Shown in pieces: positions 52,597-60,616 of a stretch of 64,000 nt of DNA. The notes beneath the pieces were generated by a model. It made no database searches, was not told the DNA's origin, and saw only the letters and a list, made by a program, of their open reading frames with translations. Numbering within the stretch: the stretch's first letter is position 1; every line of letters starts with the position of its first letter. Source of the DNA: Streptomyces sp. (GTDB lineage: Bacteria > Actinomycetota > Actinomycetes > Streptomycetales > Streptomycetaceae); the NCBI RefSeq assembly GCF_019510245.1, contig NZ_JAEKKT010000126.1:61653-125652 (forward strand). The letters run 5' to 3'. A program made the translations under genes and the position numbers.

Positions 52597-53775
52597 TCAG
52601 GCGTCCAGCGGGAAGCCGGTGTACGCCTCCGCCAGGTCGGTCTCGGCCGCCCGGGAGGACGTGATCCGGCCGAGCCGGGCCAGCTGGAGCCGGGCGTCGA
52701 AGGGGGTGTCGCCGGGGCCGGGGTGGAGCATGCTCGTCATGTCGTAGGAGAACCGCTCGGCCTGCCAGACCCGGCGCAGGCAGGTCGCCGAGTAGGCGTC
52801 GAGCAGGTCGGGCGAGCCCGTCTCCCGCTCGTGGACCAGGGCCCGGGCGAGGGTCACGACGTCGCCCACCGCCAGGTTCAGCCCCTTGGCGCCGGTCGGC
52901 GGCACGATGTGGGCGGCGTCCCCGGCGAGGAACACCCGGCCGTGCCGCATGGGCTCGTGGACGTAGGACCGCATGGGCGTGACCGACTTCTGGGTGATCG
53001 GGCCGCGCTCCAGGCGCCAGTCGTCGTCGGTCTCGAAGCGCCGCTCCAGCTCGTCCCAGATCGCCTCGTCGGTCCACTCCTCGGCGTCGGTGCCGGTCGG
53101 GACCTGGAGGTAGAGGCGGGAGACGGCCGGGGAGCGCATGGAGAGGAGGGCGAAGCCCCGGTCGTGGCGGGCGTAGACCAGTTCGTCGTGGGAGGGGGCG
53201 ACGTCGGCGAGGATGCCCAGCCAGGCATAGGGGTAGGTGCGCTCGAAGACCCGGCAGAGGGACTCGGGGAACGCGGTGCGGGCCACCCCCCAGAAGCCGT
53301 CGCAGCCGATGACGTACTCGCACTCCAGGACGGTCTCGCGGCCCTCGTGCCGGAACCGGATCCGCGGCCGCTCGCTCTCGGCGCCCTCCACCGCCAGCGC
53401 CTCCGCCTCGAAGAGCAGCGGGCCGCCCTCCTTGAGCTGGAGGGCGATGAGGTCCTTGCAGACCTCGGTCTGGGCGTAGACCATCACGGACCGGCCGCCG
53501 GTGAGTCCGGGGAAGTCGACGCGGTGGCGCCGCTTCGCGAACCGCAGCTCGATGCCGTCGTGGCGCAGGCCCTCGCGGTCCATGCGCTCCCCGGCGCCGG
53601 CCGCGCGCAGCACGTCCACCGTGCCCTGCTCCAGGATCCCGGCGCGCTGGCGGTGCTCGACGTAGGAGCGGTCGCGGCTCTCCAGGACGACCGAGTCGAT
53701 GCCCGCGTTGTGCAGCAGCCGCGCGAGGAGGAGCCCGGCGGGTCCGGCTCCGATGATGCCGACGGTGGTGCGCAT
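52597..53775 (-). CDS. pobA: 4-hydroxybenzoate 3-monooxygenase PobA
   Basis: This 392-residue FAD-dependent hydroxylase converts 4-hydroxybenzoate to protocatechuate with NAD(P)H and oxygen. FAD motifs are VGIIGAGPAGLLLARLL and FLAGDAAHIVPPTGAKGLNLAVGDV. Substrate-type motifs QRAGILEQGTVDVL and SVMVYAQTEVCKDL agree with PobA, and the length matches. The ATG at 53775 follows GGAAGGGAACGACCG. A strong inverted repeat about 65 bp upstream probably binds its regulator, which is not encoded next to it. Confidence 0.92.
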   Translation of the reverse strand: MRTTVGIIGAGPAGLLLARLLHNAGIDSVVLESRDRSYVEHRQRAGILEQGTVDVLRAAGAGERMDREGLRHDGIELRFAKRRHRVDFPGLTGGRSVMVYAQTEVCKDLIALQLKEGGPLLFEAEALAVEGAESERPRIRFRHEGRETVLECEYVIGCDGFWGVARTAFPESLCRVFERTYPYAWLGILADVAPSHDELVYARHDRGFALLSMRSPAVSRLYLQVPTGTDAEEWTDEAIWDELERRFETDDDWRLERGPITQKSVTPMRSYVHEPMRHGRVFLAGDAAHIVPPTGAKGLNLAVGDVVTLARALVHERETGSPDLLDAYSATCLRRVWQAERFSYDMTSMLHPGPGDTPFDARLQLARLGRITSSRAAETDLAEAYTGFPLDA

Positions 53776-53837
53776 CGGTCGTTCCCTTCCGTGGCCGGGC
53801 ATCCTCGCCCGGGGTTCCGAGAGTAGGCTGTTCGTCT

Positions 53838-53855
53838 GGTGAAATTTCCTTCACC
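53838..53855. promoter_or_regulatory. Candidate pobA operator
   Basis: GGTGAA-ATTTCC-TTCACC is a perfect 6-bp inverted repeat 63-80 bp upstream of the pobA ATG, in the most AT-rich part of the region. TACTCT between it and the gene could be the -10 element. Confidence 0.5.
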
Positions 53856-53943
53856 TCTTGCCTCCGAGTCTCCGTCCGCCGGTATCCCCTGTCAATGGAG
53901 GCGGCCCCCCGGAACGCGGCCGGTGTGCGGACTGCGGGACGGG

Positions 53944-54618
53944 TCAGCGACCCGGCCAGCCGTCCAGGTGGCGGTGGAGCGTGACGTCCTTCTGCGGGTC
54001 GCCCTTCGGGGCGTTCGCCACCGCGTCGTGCAGGACGGCGGTGACCTCGGCGGCGAGCCCGTCGGCCTTCGAGCGCAGTGCGTCGGCGGGCAGGGTGGAG
54101 CGGGACAGCGCGTCGAGCCGGCGGTGGATGTCGGCGAGCCTGTCCTGGGTGGCCTTGTCGAAGCGCAGCGCGGTCGGCGTGGAGACCACGAACTGGTAGG
54201 CCCCGGCCAGGGTCTGACAGCCCGTGCACTCCTTGTTGGCGGCGTCGCTGAGGTTCACGGCGTTCAGGTGGGTGCGCTCCCCGCCGATCGTGACGATCTG
54301 AAAGGAGAGGGCCACCGAGCGGCAGTGGTCGTCCACCGAGCAGCCGGCCGAGACGGCGTTGGCCTGGTTGCGGACGGCGGCGGCGTTCACCGTGCCGAAC
54401 TGGCGGATCGTGAAGGAGTCCCTGATCTGGGTGTGGTGCCCGCGGTCGGCGTGGCTGAAGACGTGGTCGGAGACGACCGCGGCGTGCGGGGCCGCGGTGG
54501 CCGCCTGGGCGGGTACGGCGGTGGCCGCCCCGGCGACCCCGGCGGCGAACAGGCCGATCCGGACGGCCCGCCGGGTGAGCGGACCTGGGGTGGTACGGGT
54601 TTTTCGGTGACTGCTCAT
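53944..54618 (-). CDS. Secreted protein of the peptide/M50 locus (224 aa)
   Basis: The ATG at 54618 follows AGGAGCACTCC. A signal peptide (about 1-42, ending QAATAAPHA) precedes a mature domain with four cysteines in two close pairs (AGCSVDDHCRS; ECTGCQ), and the segment FGTVNAAAVRNQANAVSAG, FQIVTIGGERTHLNAVNLSDAAN. The C-terminal 60 residues are helical (LADIHRRLDALSRSTLPADALRSKADGL). I recognise no family. It is 137 bp downstream of the metallopeptidase on the same strand. Its sequence includes TVNAAAVRNQANA, which has faint similarity in composition to the small peptides' ASNQSAALN segment. Confidence 0.78.
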   Translation of the reverse strand: MSSHRKTRTTPGPLTRRAVRIGLFAAGVAGAATAVPAQAATAAPHAAVVSDHVFSHADRGHHTQIRDSFTIRQFGTVNAAAVRNQANAVSAGCSVDDHCRSVALSFQIVTIGGERTHLNAVNLSDAANKECTGCQTLAGAYQFVVSTPTALRFDKATQDRLADIHRRLDALSRSTLPADALRSKADGLAAEVTAVLHDAVANAPKGDPQKDVTLHRHLDGWPGR

Positions 54619-54755
54619 GGAGTGCTCCTGTGCTCCTGTACTGCTGCGGAAGATGGTTCTGGGGCCGCTCGTCCGGGCGTGGCCCGGCGGCCGGGCGTTA
54701 CCGGGGCCGGGCGCCAGGGCACGGCCGGGCGTCGGGACGTGGCCGAGGCCGGGCG

Positions 54756-56666
54756 TCAGGACGTGGCCGGGGCCGGGGTCGCCGAGTCGGTGGGCGGTGG
54801 CGGGGACGGGCTGGGGGTCGGGGAGACCGGGATGCTCTCCGACGGAGTGGGTGTCGGCGAGGCCGGCACGCTCGCCGGCGGCGAGGACACCGGCTCGGTG
54901 ACCGGTCCCCCGCTGGCCGGTGCCTGCGACCTGGTGGGTCCGCCCTTCCCGGGGCTGCCCGGCACCGAGGCGGAGGGCGACGCCGAGGCGGACGCGCCGC
55001 GCGACGTCTCCCCGGCCGAGGGCCCGGCGCTCGCTCCGGCCGAGCCGGACGGCCCGCCGGGCCCGGTGTCCGAGGGGGCACCGGAGTCCGTCGGCCGGTC
55101 CGGGGTCGAGGCCTGCCGCTCCGGCGGCGGTTCCTCGGTCGGTACCCCCGGCTGGAGGATCGGTGCGATCGGCGGCTGCTTGGGCAGCGGCTTCGGGGTC
55201 ACCCCGGACATCCAGGCGTAGCTGAGCCCGGTGAGCCCGGCGAGGGCGAGGGCGCAGATCGCCAGCCGGAGCTTCGGCCGGCCCGCCGTGGAGCGCTGCG
55301 CGGCCCGGAAGATCCGGCCGCCCATCTTCACGGACAGGTAGACGACACCGGCCATCGGACACAGCAGCATCACGCAGCCGATCGTCCCGACCAGCCCCTC
55401 GACCACCTGGCCGTGCACGAACGCGCCGCCGGTGCCGAGGAGTTGCTCGGTCAGCGAGCGGGTCATGGTGGTGAGGATGCGCGGCAGGTTCCACAGCGCG
55501 TAGCCGAGTTCGCCGATGATCAGCGGGACCATCGTCAGCACCCAGGTCGCGACGATGGCCCGGGCCGACTTCTTCAGCCCGGCGACCTCCTGGCGGGCCC
55601 GGTCCCCCTTCGCCCCCGGCACCAGGGCCAGCAGGATCGGCTTGATCTTGCCGTACAGGTCCGGGACCCCGGCCAGGTCGCCGAGGATGTAGTAGCCGTC
55701 CAGCCGTACGGCCGGCATCAGCTGTTCCATGATCTCGAAGTGCCCGAGATACACCGTGGCCAGGAAGAACTGGGCCCCGGTGGCGAAGTAGGCGCCGGCC
55801 ATGGCCAGCATGAAGACGACGTTGAAGTAGACGCCGCCCAGGTCGGTGCGGAGCCGGCCGGCCCGCCCGATCCGGTAGACGTCGGTGACGTCGGTGTACA
55901 TCGAGGGCCAGATGAGGAAGAGCCCGCACCCGATGCAGCCGGGTCGGGCTCCTCCGTATCTGCACGCGGAGGCGTGTCCGAACTCGTGGAAGACGAGGGA
56001 GGCCACGGTGAGCACGAAGACGACGAGGATCAGGACCGGCTGGTCGAGCACCTCCAGGACGGGCTCGATCGCCCCGAAGAACCCGAACAGCCAGACGTCC
56101 ATGGCGACGGCCGAGCCCAGCACCAGCGCGACCATGGCCGGCCGGTGCAGCCACGCCAGCGAACGTGCGATCTTCGCCGTACGCCGCTCGTCGAAGATCA
56201 CCCGGTGGCCCTTGAGGGCGAGCAGCAGGTCGGAGCGCGGGGCTTCGACCTCGTCGCCCTCCTGGCCCTCCGGGACCGTCACACCCAGCGGTTCCAGCTT
56301 CTTCTCGACGAGGAAGCGGATGTTCTCCCCGCTGACCTCGCGTCCGAAGCGGGCGCTGACCCGGTGGGCGATGGCCTCGGCATCGCGGACGCCGTCGACC
56401 GACGACGCCACCAGGTACAGCAGCCTGGACAGCTGCACGACCTGCCCGTCCCCCCGACGGGCGATGTACTTGGGCTCGGTGAATCCCGACCCCTGGTACT
56501 CACCGTGCAGCTGCAGCCCCGCGCTGAGCCTCGGGACCGGCGACGGCGGGTCGACCACCGGCAGGGTGCCCGTCGCCACCTGCTCGTAGGTCACCGGCCA
56601 GCCGCCGGGTCCGGGCACCGGGCCCGTGTCGTAGAGTGCGGCCGCTCCGTCCCCGAGCACCGTCAT
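54756..56666 (-). CDS. Membrane M50-type metallopeptidase with PqqD/RRE-like N-terminus
   Basis: This 636-residue protein has three parts. Residues about 60-130 look like a PqqD/RRE peptide-binding module (QVVQLSRLLYLVASSVDGVRDAEAIAHRVSARFGREVSGENIRFLVEKKLEPLG). Residues about 175-500 form a six-or-more-helix M50-type protease with zinc site H227-E228-F-G-H231 (VFHEFGHASACRYGG) and the second ligand motif in LMPAVRLDGYYIL (Asp323). The last 120 residues are Ser/Pro-rich and outside the membrane. The pattern is that of YydH-like 'peptide zinc metalloproteases', which process small peptides. The two precursor-like genes directly upstream are the obvious substrates. It starts at 56666 just after a strong leader. 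Confidence 0.85.
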   Translation of the reverse strand: MTVLGDGAAALYDTGPVPGPGGWPVTYEQVATGTLPVVDPPSPVPRLSAGLQLHGEYQGSGFTEPKYIARRGDGQVVQLSRLLYLVASSVDGVRDAEAIAHRVSARFGREVSGENIRFLVEKKLEPLGVTVPEGQEGDEVEAPRSDLLLALKGHRVIFDERRTAKIARSLAWLHRPAMVALVLGSAVAMDVWLFGFFGAIEPVLEVLDQPVLILVVFVLTVASLVFHEFGHASACRYGGARPGCIGCGLFLIWPSMYTDVTDVYRIGRAGRLRTDLGGVYFNVVFMLAMAGAYFATGAQFFLATVYLGHFEIMEQLMPAVRLDGYYILGDLAGVPDLYGKIKPILLALVPGAKGDRARQEVAGLKKSARAIVATWVLTMVPLIIGELGYALWNLPRILTTMTRSLTEQLLGTGGAFVHGQVVEGLVGTIGCVMLLCPMAGVVYLSVKMGGRIFRAAQRSTAGRPKLRLAICALALAGLTGLSYAWMSGVTPKPLPKQPPIAPILQPGVPTEEPPPERQASTPDRPTDSGAPSDTGPGGPSGSAGASAGPSAGETSRGASASASPSASVPGSPGKGGPTRSQAPASGGPVTEPVSSPPASVPASPTPTPSESIPVSPTPSPSPPPPTDSATPAPATS

Positions 56667-56754
56667 GTGTGGTCTCCCCCCGGATCCCCGATGTGTTCCC
56701 CCCGAACCGCCGGGAGCGCCACCGCCGGGGCGACGGCGGTGGCGCTCCTGGGGA

Positions 56755-56973
56755 CTACTGGGTGACGCTGATCGTCTGCGCGGCCGACGACTCGGCGGAC
56801 GACCAGGCGGAGTGGTCGTTCAGCGCGGCGGACTGGTTGGACGCCTCGATGTTCGCGATGTGCTTGGTGACGTTGACCGTCTTGCCGAAGCTGAACTTCA
56901 GGCGCCCGAGGGCCTCACGGCCCGGGAGCAGCTCGGCGGACTCGTTCTCCAGCTCGTTCATGTCCATGCTCAT
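56755..56973 (-). CDS. Precursor-like small peptide 1 (72 aa)
   Basis: A 72-residue peptide begins at the ATG at 56973 with GAAGGGAC before it. An acidic N-terminus (NELENESAELLPGREALGRL) is followed by a basic-hydrophobic stretch (KFSFGKTVNVTKHIANIEA) and a Ser/Asn/Ala/Gln-rich end (SNQSAALNDHSAWSSAE..., finishing QTISVTQ). There is no signal peptide and no cysteine. The layout leader-then-core is that of a ribosomally made, modified peptide. It shares about 80 percent of positions with peptide 2. Confidence 0.8.
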   Translation of the reverse strand: MSMDMNELENESAELLPGREALGRLKFSFGKTVNVTKHIANIEASNQSAALNDHSAWSSAESSAAQTISVTQ

Positions 56974-57048
56974 GACGGATGTCCCTTCGTTTCGTGTGCG
57001 GTGAGGTTGAGGTCGATCTCGGTGCCGGCGCCGTGCGCCAGGGCGGTA

Positions 57049-57264
57049 CTACTGGTGGACGCTGATGGTCTGACCGGCGCCGGAGTCGGCCACCGACCAC
57101 GACGAGTGGTCGTTCAGCGCGGCGGACTGGTTGGACGCGTCGATGTTCGCGATGTGCTTGGTGACGTTGACCGTCTTGCCGAAGCCGAACTTCAGCCGGC
57201 CCAGGGCCTCACGGCCCGGCAGCAGCTCCGCGGACTCGGCCTCGAGCTCATGGGCATCCATCAT
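57049..57264 (-). CDS. Precursor-like small peptide 2 (71 aa)
   Basis: A 71-residue paralogue of peptide 1, from an ATG at 57264 (a second ATG follows immediately) with GAGGGGGAAAAG upstream. It reads MMDAHELEAESAELL..., then FGFGKTVNVTKHIANIDASN and SAALNDHSSWSVADSG, ending QTISVHQ. Conserved between both peptides are ESAELLPGREALGRLKF, FGKTVNVTKHIANI, ASNQSAALNDHS and QTISV; the variable positions cluster after NDHS. It is first in the operon and lies nearest the operators. The gap to peptide 1 is 75 bp, so stoichiometry may be high. Confidence 0.8.
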   Translation of the reverse strand: MMDAHELEAESAELLPGREALGRLKFGFGKTVNVTKHIANIDASNQSAALNDHSSWSVADSGAGQTISVHQ

Positions 57265-57326
57265 GATCTTTTCCCCCTCAGGGATAGACATTTCCGATCG
57301 GATCGAGTCAGGTTCCCCCCGGACTC

Positions 57327-57367
57327 TGTCCAATCTGGTCGGACGTGCTGTCCAACGAGATTGGACA
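57327..57367. promoter_or_regulatory. Twin operators between peptide genes and their divergent regulator
   Basis: Site 1 at 57327-57345 is TGTCCAA-TCTGG-TCGGACG, site 2 at 57349-57367 is the perfect TGTCCAA-CGAGA-TTGGACA. Their centres are 22 bp apart, two helical turns, and they sit midway between peptide 2 (start 57264) and the HTH regulator (start 57496). Confidence 0.65.
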
Positions 57368-57495
57368 CTACGGGCTCGGGAACCCGTCGCGCAACCCCTT
57401 CGGAAAATCACCCTCTCGGCCGATCGCCTACCCGCCCGTAGAATCGGCCGCGACAGGGCAGGACCCCGCAGGCGGCGAGCAGGAAGTGACGGTCA

Positions 57496-57897
57496 GTGGC
57501 CAACGCACTGCAGCAGTTGATCCGTGAGCACCTCGACCGCAAGGGCTGGTCCTACGGCGACGTGGCGCGACGCGGCGGCATCCCGCGCTCCACCGTGCAC
57601 CACCTGGCCACCACCGACCGCGTGGTCCGCATGCCCCAGGCGACCACCCTGGAGGGCCTGGCCAAGGGGCTGGAACTCCCGCTGGAGGCGGTGCGCCGCG
57701 CGGCCGCCGAGGCCTGCGGGATCCACGTGTACGACACCTCGCCGGCCGCCGGCCCGAACGGCACCGCCGACGCCGGCACCGCCGATCCCGAGGTCGCGCT
57801 GCTCATCGCGAGCGTCCAGAAACTGTCGGCCGACGACCGCCGGCACGTCACCGCGCTCGTCGAATCGCTGCTGGACCGCGCACCCCGGGAGAAGTGA
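57496..57897 (+). CDS. Cro/C1-type helix-turn-helix regulator of the peptide locus (133 aa)
   Basis: This small regulator begins at a GTG at 57496. Its N-terminal domain is an XRE helix-turn-helix (ALQQLIREHLDRKGWSYGDVARRGGIPRSTVHHLATTDRVVRMPQATTLEGLAKGLELPLEAVRRAAAEA). The C-terminal half is acidic and ends in a short helix (ALLIASVQKLSADDRRHVTALVESLLD). It is divergent from the peptide operon with twin operators in between, so it probably represses or activates both. No ligand domain is visible. Confidence 0.85.
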   Translation: MANALQQLIREHLDRKGWSYGDVARRGGIPRSTVHHLATTDRVVRMPQATTLEGLAKGLELPLEAVRRAAAEACGIHVYDTSPAAGPNGTADAGTADPEVALLIASVQKLSADDRRHVTALVESLLDRAPREK

Positions 57898-58043
57898 GCG
57901 CCGCCGGACCACTCCCGGGCACTCTTCCGTCAAGTCGGAAAAAGAATCCAACTCCGCACGAAAGCGTCAAGATCCGCCGCTAGTCTCTGCCTCACTGCCC
58001 GGGAACGCGAGAGCCGCACGACCACGGGCTCTCAGGGGGACAT

Positions 58044-58304
58044 GTGTTGTTCGTGCACGGCGGACCGGCGACGGCCGTGGTCCGCAAACCCGACGGCGAG
58101 TCCGTCGTCCTGCTGTCCGGCGAACTGCCCGAGGTGCTGACCGACGCCTCGGTCAGCGAGCTGCTGGACCTGGCCGCCGCCATCCTGGACCCGGCCGAGC
58201 TGGCCCTCTTCGAGGAGTGCCTGCGCACCCTGCGCCGCAACGGCATGCGCGCGGGCCGCCGGGTCGAGGTCGACGGGGCGGTCCTGACCGTCTACGAAGG
58301 GTGA
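58044..58304 (+). CDS. Small hypothetical protein (86 aa)
   Basis: A GTG at 58044 has CAGGGGGA close upstream. The protein (LFVHGGPATAVVRKPDGESVVLLSGELPEVLTDASVSELLDLAAAILDPAELALFEECLRTLRRNG...) has an alpha-beta appearance. It lies just right of the HTH regulator on the same strand, 146 bp away. I do not recognise it. Confidence 0.65.
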   Translation: MLFVHGGPATAVVRKPDGESVVLLSGELPEVLTDASVSELLDLAAAILDPAELALFEECLRTLRRNGMRAGRRVEVDGAVLTVYEG

Positions 58305-58364
58305 GCCGGTGCCGAGGTGAGCCGACGCCGAAGGTGACTGGCGCCACCCACGAGAGGTGCGCGA

Positions 58365-58392
58365 AGTGCCCGGAACCGGACTTGAACCGCCT
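58365..58392 (-). other. tRNA-3'-end-like sequence, possible attachment-site remnant
   Basis: On the minus strand the sequence GGCGGTTCAAGTCCGGTTCCGGGCA reads like a T-loop (GGTTCAAGTCC) and an acceptor strand with discriminator (TCCGGGC-A) of a tRNA, closest to leucine-type ends. No 5' half with GCCCGGA is found next to it, so it is a fragment only. Integrases often leave such 3' ends at island borders. Confidence 0.4.
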
Positions 58393-58486
58393 CCGCCACA
58401 CCATCCGACCTGCGACGATGCACTGACCTCGTCCAGCGCTCCCAAGTTTCCACGGATCTTCCCGGATCCGCGCGTCTCCTCCCGCC

Positions 58487-58510
58487 TGCGTGTTCCCATG
58501 GGAACACGCA
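58487..58510. repeat. 24-bp perfect palindrome
   Basis: TGCGTGTTCCCA followed by its exact reverse complement TGGGAACACGCA. It lies in a 312-bp noncoding gap (58305-58616) 107 bp from the GNAT gene's stop. No T-run follows, so an operator or recombination site is more likely than a terminator. Confidence 0.7.
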
Positions 58511-58616
58511 CCCTGGCCATCACCGAAAGGCTCCGGTCACGCCGGGGAAGACATCTGAGGCACGAACATTACCTCTGTACGCCCCCGCCCTCGCATACGA
58601 GAACGGAGCAGCGGTT

Positions 58617-59456
58617 TCAGGCGGCGGTCTGGTTGACGAAGCCGAGGGACGTCAGGCCCTCAGCCGCGCACAACCGGTCAGAGACGCCGCCCACCTCGGT
58701 CTGGAGCAACTGGTAGGCGGCACCGTGCTGATGCCCCCAGTGCATCGCTGCGCGCCACAGGGCGCGGCCGTAGCCTAGGCCGCGATACTCCGGGCGGACG
58801 CCGAAGTACTGGGGCAGCAGCCGCGCGCGCCCGGCAGCGTCGCTCATCGTCTCCATTGGGCCGATGGCGCCCGCAACCGTGGCCCCGTCGAGGATGGTGA
58901 GGACGGGGCCGACGGTCCCGGCCTGCATCCGTTCATAGAGGAACGCAAAGCCGTCACCGGCCATAAGGTCGGCGAAGACCGCGAACCGCTCGGATTCAGG
59001 GAGCTGCTTGTAGTCCAGCACTCGCACGACCGGGGCCTGTCCGGGACCCTCGGCGAAGTCCTTGAATTGGACGCGGGTCCCGAGGCCGTGCGCGTATTCC
59101 TCAGGCTGGTCCGGGCCGAGGAACCAGGCGACCTTGGCCCGGCCTGCGCCGTGGGCGGCGGCGAGCTTACGCGCCAGGTCCGCGCCGGCCGTCAGACTGC
59201 CGGGCACGTCCCCGTAGACATGGACCTTCACAGTGTGTGGGCCACCTTCGTTGAGCGTGGGAATCAGGGTCTGGTGCTGGTCGTGCTCGATGGCGTCGGC
59301 CAGAACGCGCTCGGCCTTGCGGTCGAACCAGCGGGCGTCCTTGTCGTGTGGGAGGAAGCGGCCGTTTCCGGCGTTCTCGACGACGGCCTCAAAGAGATCG
59401 TGCAGTGGATCGTCTCTACGGACGGGGCCGAGGGTGGGCACGTACGGGACGGTCAT
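58617..59456 (-). CDS. GNAT-family N-acetyltransferase with N-terminal extension (279 aa)
   Basis: The ATG at 59456 overlaps the end of the radical SAM reading frame (TGATG). The C-terminal 140 residues carry a GNAT fold with VLTILDGATVAGAIGPMET, FGVRPEYRGLGYGRALWRAAMHWG (acetyl-CoA loop) and a terminal SLGFVNQTAA. The first 140 residues (TLGPVRRDDPLHDLFEAVVENAGNGRFLPHDKD; TLNEGGPHTVKVHVYGDVPG) form a separate domain that I do not recognise. Coupling to a radical SAM enzyme suggests the two modify the same molecule. It shares an open frame with part of that gene, but a 35-codon arginine-rich stretch shows they are separate. Confidence 0.75.
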   Translation of the reverse strand: MTVPYVPTLGPVRRDDPLHDLFEAVVENAGNGRFLPHDKDARWFDRKAERVLADAIEHDQHQTLIPTLNEGGPHTVKVHVYGDVPGSLTAGADLARKLAAAHGAGRAKVAWFLGPDQPEEYAHGLGTRVQFKDFAEGPGQAPVVRVLDYKQLPESERFAVFADLMAGDGFAFLYERMQAGTVGPVLTILDGATVAGAIGPMETMSDAAGRARLLPQYFGVRPEYRGLGYGRALWRAAMHWGHQHGAAYQLLQTEVGGVSDRLCAAEGLTSLGFVNQTAA

Positions 59457-60524
59457 CACGGGCTCAAGCCATCCCCGGGCCTGCACACGCGGCAGGACCC
59501 GGAGAGCGCGCATCCGTCGCAGCCTCCGGTGCGAAGCATCAGACGGTCGGCGATCGCACCCCAGCCGGGCGAGGCCCTCGATCCCCTCATGGGGGGGGAG
59601 GCTGATCTGGTCGTCGCGACCGATCTTGCAGATGGACACCAAGCCGTGCGGATCCAGGTGGAAGAAGGTGTGACCGGCGTTGCAGCCGGTGAACGTCTTC
59701 CGCAACCGCAGGTGCTCCTTGGACTGCGCAGTAAGAACCTCGGCGCCGCCGTAGATCGTGGGCATCATGTTCGTGAAGACGGCGTACTCAACGCCCCACG
59801 ACTCGCACAGGCCGACCATCGCCTGTTCCTCGGCGCCGTTGTCCTCGGTGACGACGATGCTCATGCGCAGCGGCAGCCGGGCGTGGCGGGCCACGTTCAT
59901 GCCCTGGACGAACTGATCCCACGCGCCATCGCGCTGAGTCAGCCCGTCGTAGCTTGCCTTCGAGGCCCCGTACATGGACACCGTGACCCGGTACGGCGGG
60001 CACTCACTGAAGAGGCGGAGCAGGTTCTCACGCCACAGCAGCGACCCGTTCGTGGAGACCGTGATCATCATGCCGAGTTCCCAGGCATACCGGTACGCCC
60101 GCATGAAGTCGCGGTCGATGGTCGGCTCTCCGCCCGAGACCTGGAGGAAGAGCACGCCGGCCTCGGCCATGATGTCGAGGCAGCGCCGCTTGTCCTCCCA
60201 CGGCATCCCCGAGTTCACCTTCATCCCGAGGTAGCAGTGCTTGCAGGCGTAGTTGCAGCCGAGGTTGACTTCCCAGCTCGCCTTGCCGTAGCCCCAGGTC
60301 GACGGCTGTCGGACGAGGAGGAACTCGCCGACGAATTGGTCCTGCAGGTCGAGGTCGTCCCACTGGGTGGCGACTGCTTCGGCCAGCCAGGCCGGGGCCA
60401 GCTCGGCTGGGTCGAGGGCCCGTAGCTCCTCGTATCGGGCTTCGGGCAGCAGGGCGCCACCGCGGCTTCCGGGGCGCACGAGGACGTGTTGCTCAAGGAA
60501 CGGAGCGGCGATCAGTTGATGCAT
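59456..60524 (-). CDS. Radical SAM protein, apparently frameshifted before its C-terminal cysteine cluster
   Basis: The ATG at 60524 has GGGAG six bases upstream. The iron-sulfur motif is Cys90-x3-Cys94-x2-Cys97 (LGCNYACKHCYLG), followed by FLQVSGGEPTIDRDF, MITVSTNGSLL and CNAGHTFFHLDPHGLVSICKIGRDDQ. The first frame runs to GIEGLARLG (about 59,560), and then turns into arginine-rich nonsense. The next frame continues with AIADRLMLRTGGCDGCALSG, SCRVCRP and a stop overlapping the GNAT start (TGATG), with four cysteines typical of a SPASM-like end. One extra base near 59558 restores this. It is either a real mutation or a sequencing error. Substrate unknown. Confidence 0.75.
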
Positions 60525-60616
60525 GGAGACTCCCGGGAGGTGGGCCCGCCCCGGCCGAAGGGGAGACCTCTGGTGGACAGGTGGTCACGGCCGGGGCGGG
60601 GGGCAGGGGTGGTGCG

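Noticed and set aside
58365..58440. Complete tRNA gene
   Set aside because: Only the T-arm and 3' acceptor strand can be matched; no anticodon arm or 5' acceptor is present.
58617..60524. One 635-residue radical SAM-GNAT fusion
   Set aside because: The single open frame is continuous, but the 35 codons between the parts are arginine-rich nonsense, while the alternative frame encodes a cysteine cluster and ends in a TGATG start for the GNAT gene.
58617..60524. Radical SAM gene as the modifying enzyme of the peptide locus
   Set aside because: It is 3 kb away on the far side of the regulator and beyond a possible island border, with its own operon partners; a functional link is only conceivable, not supported.
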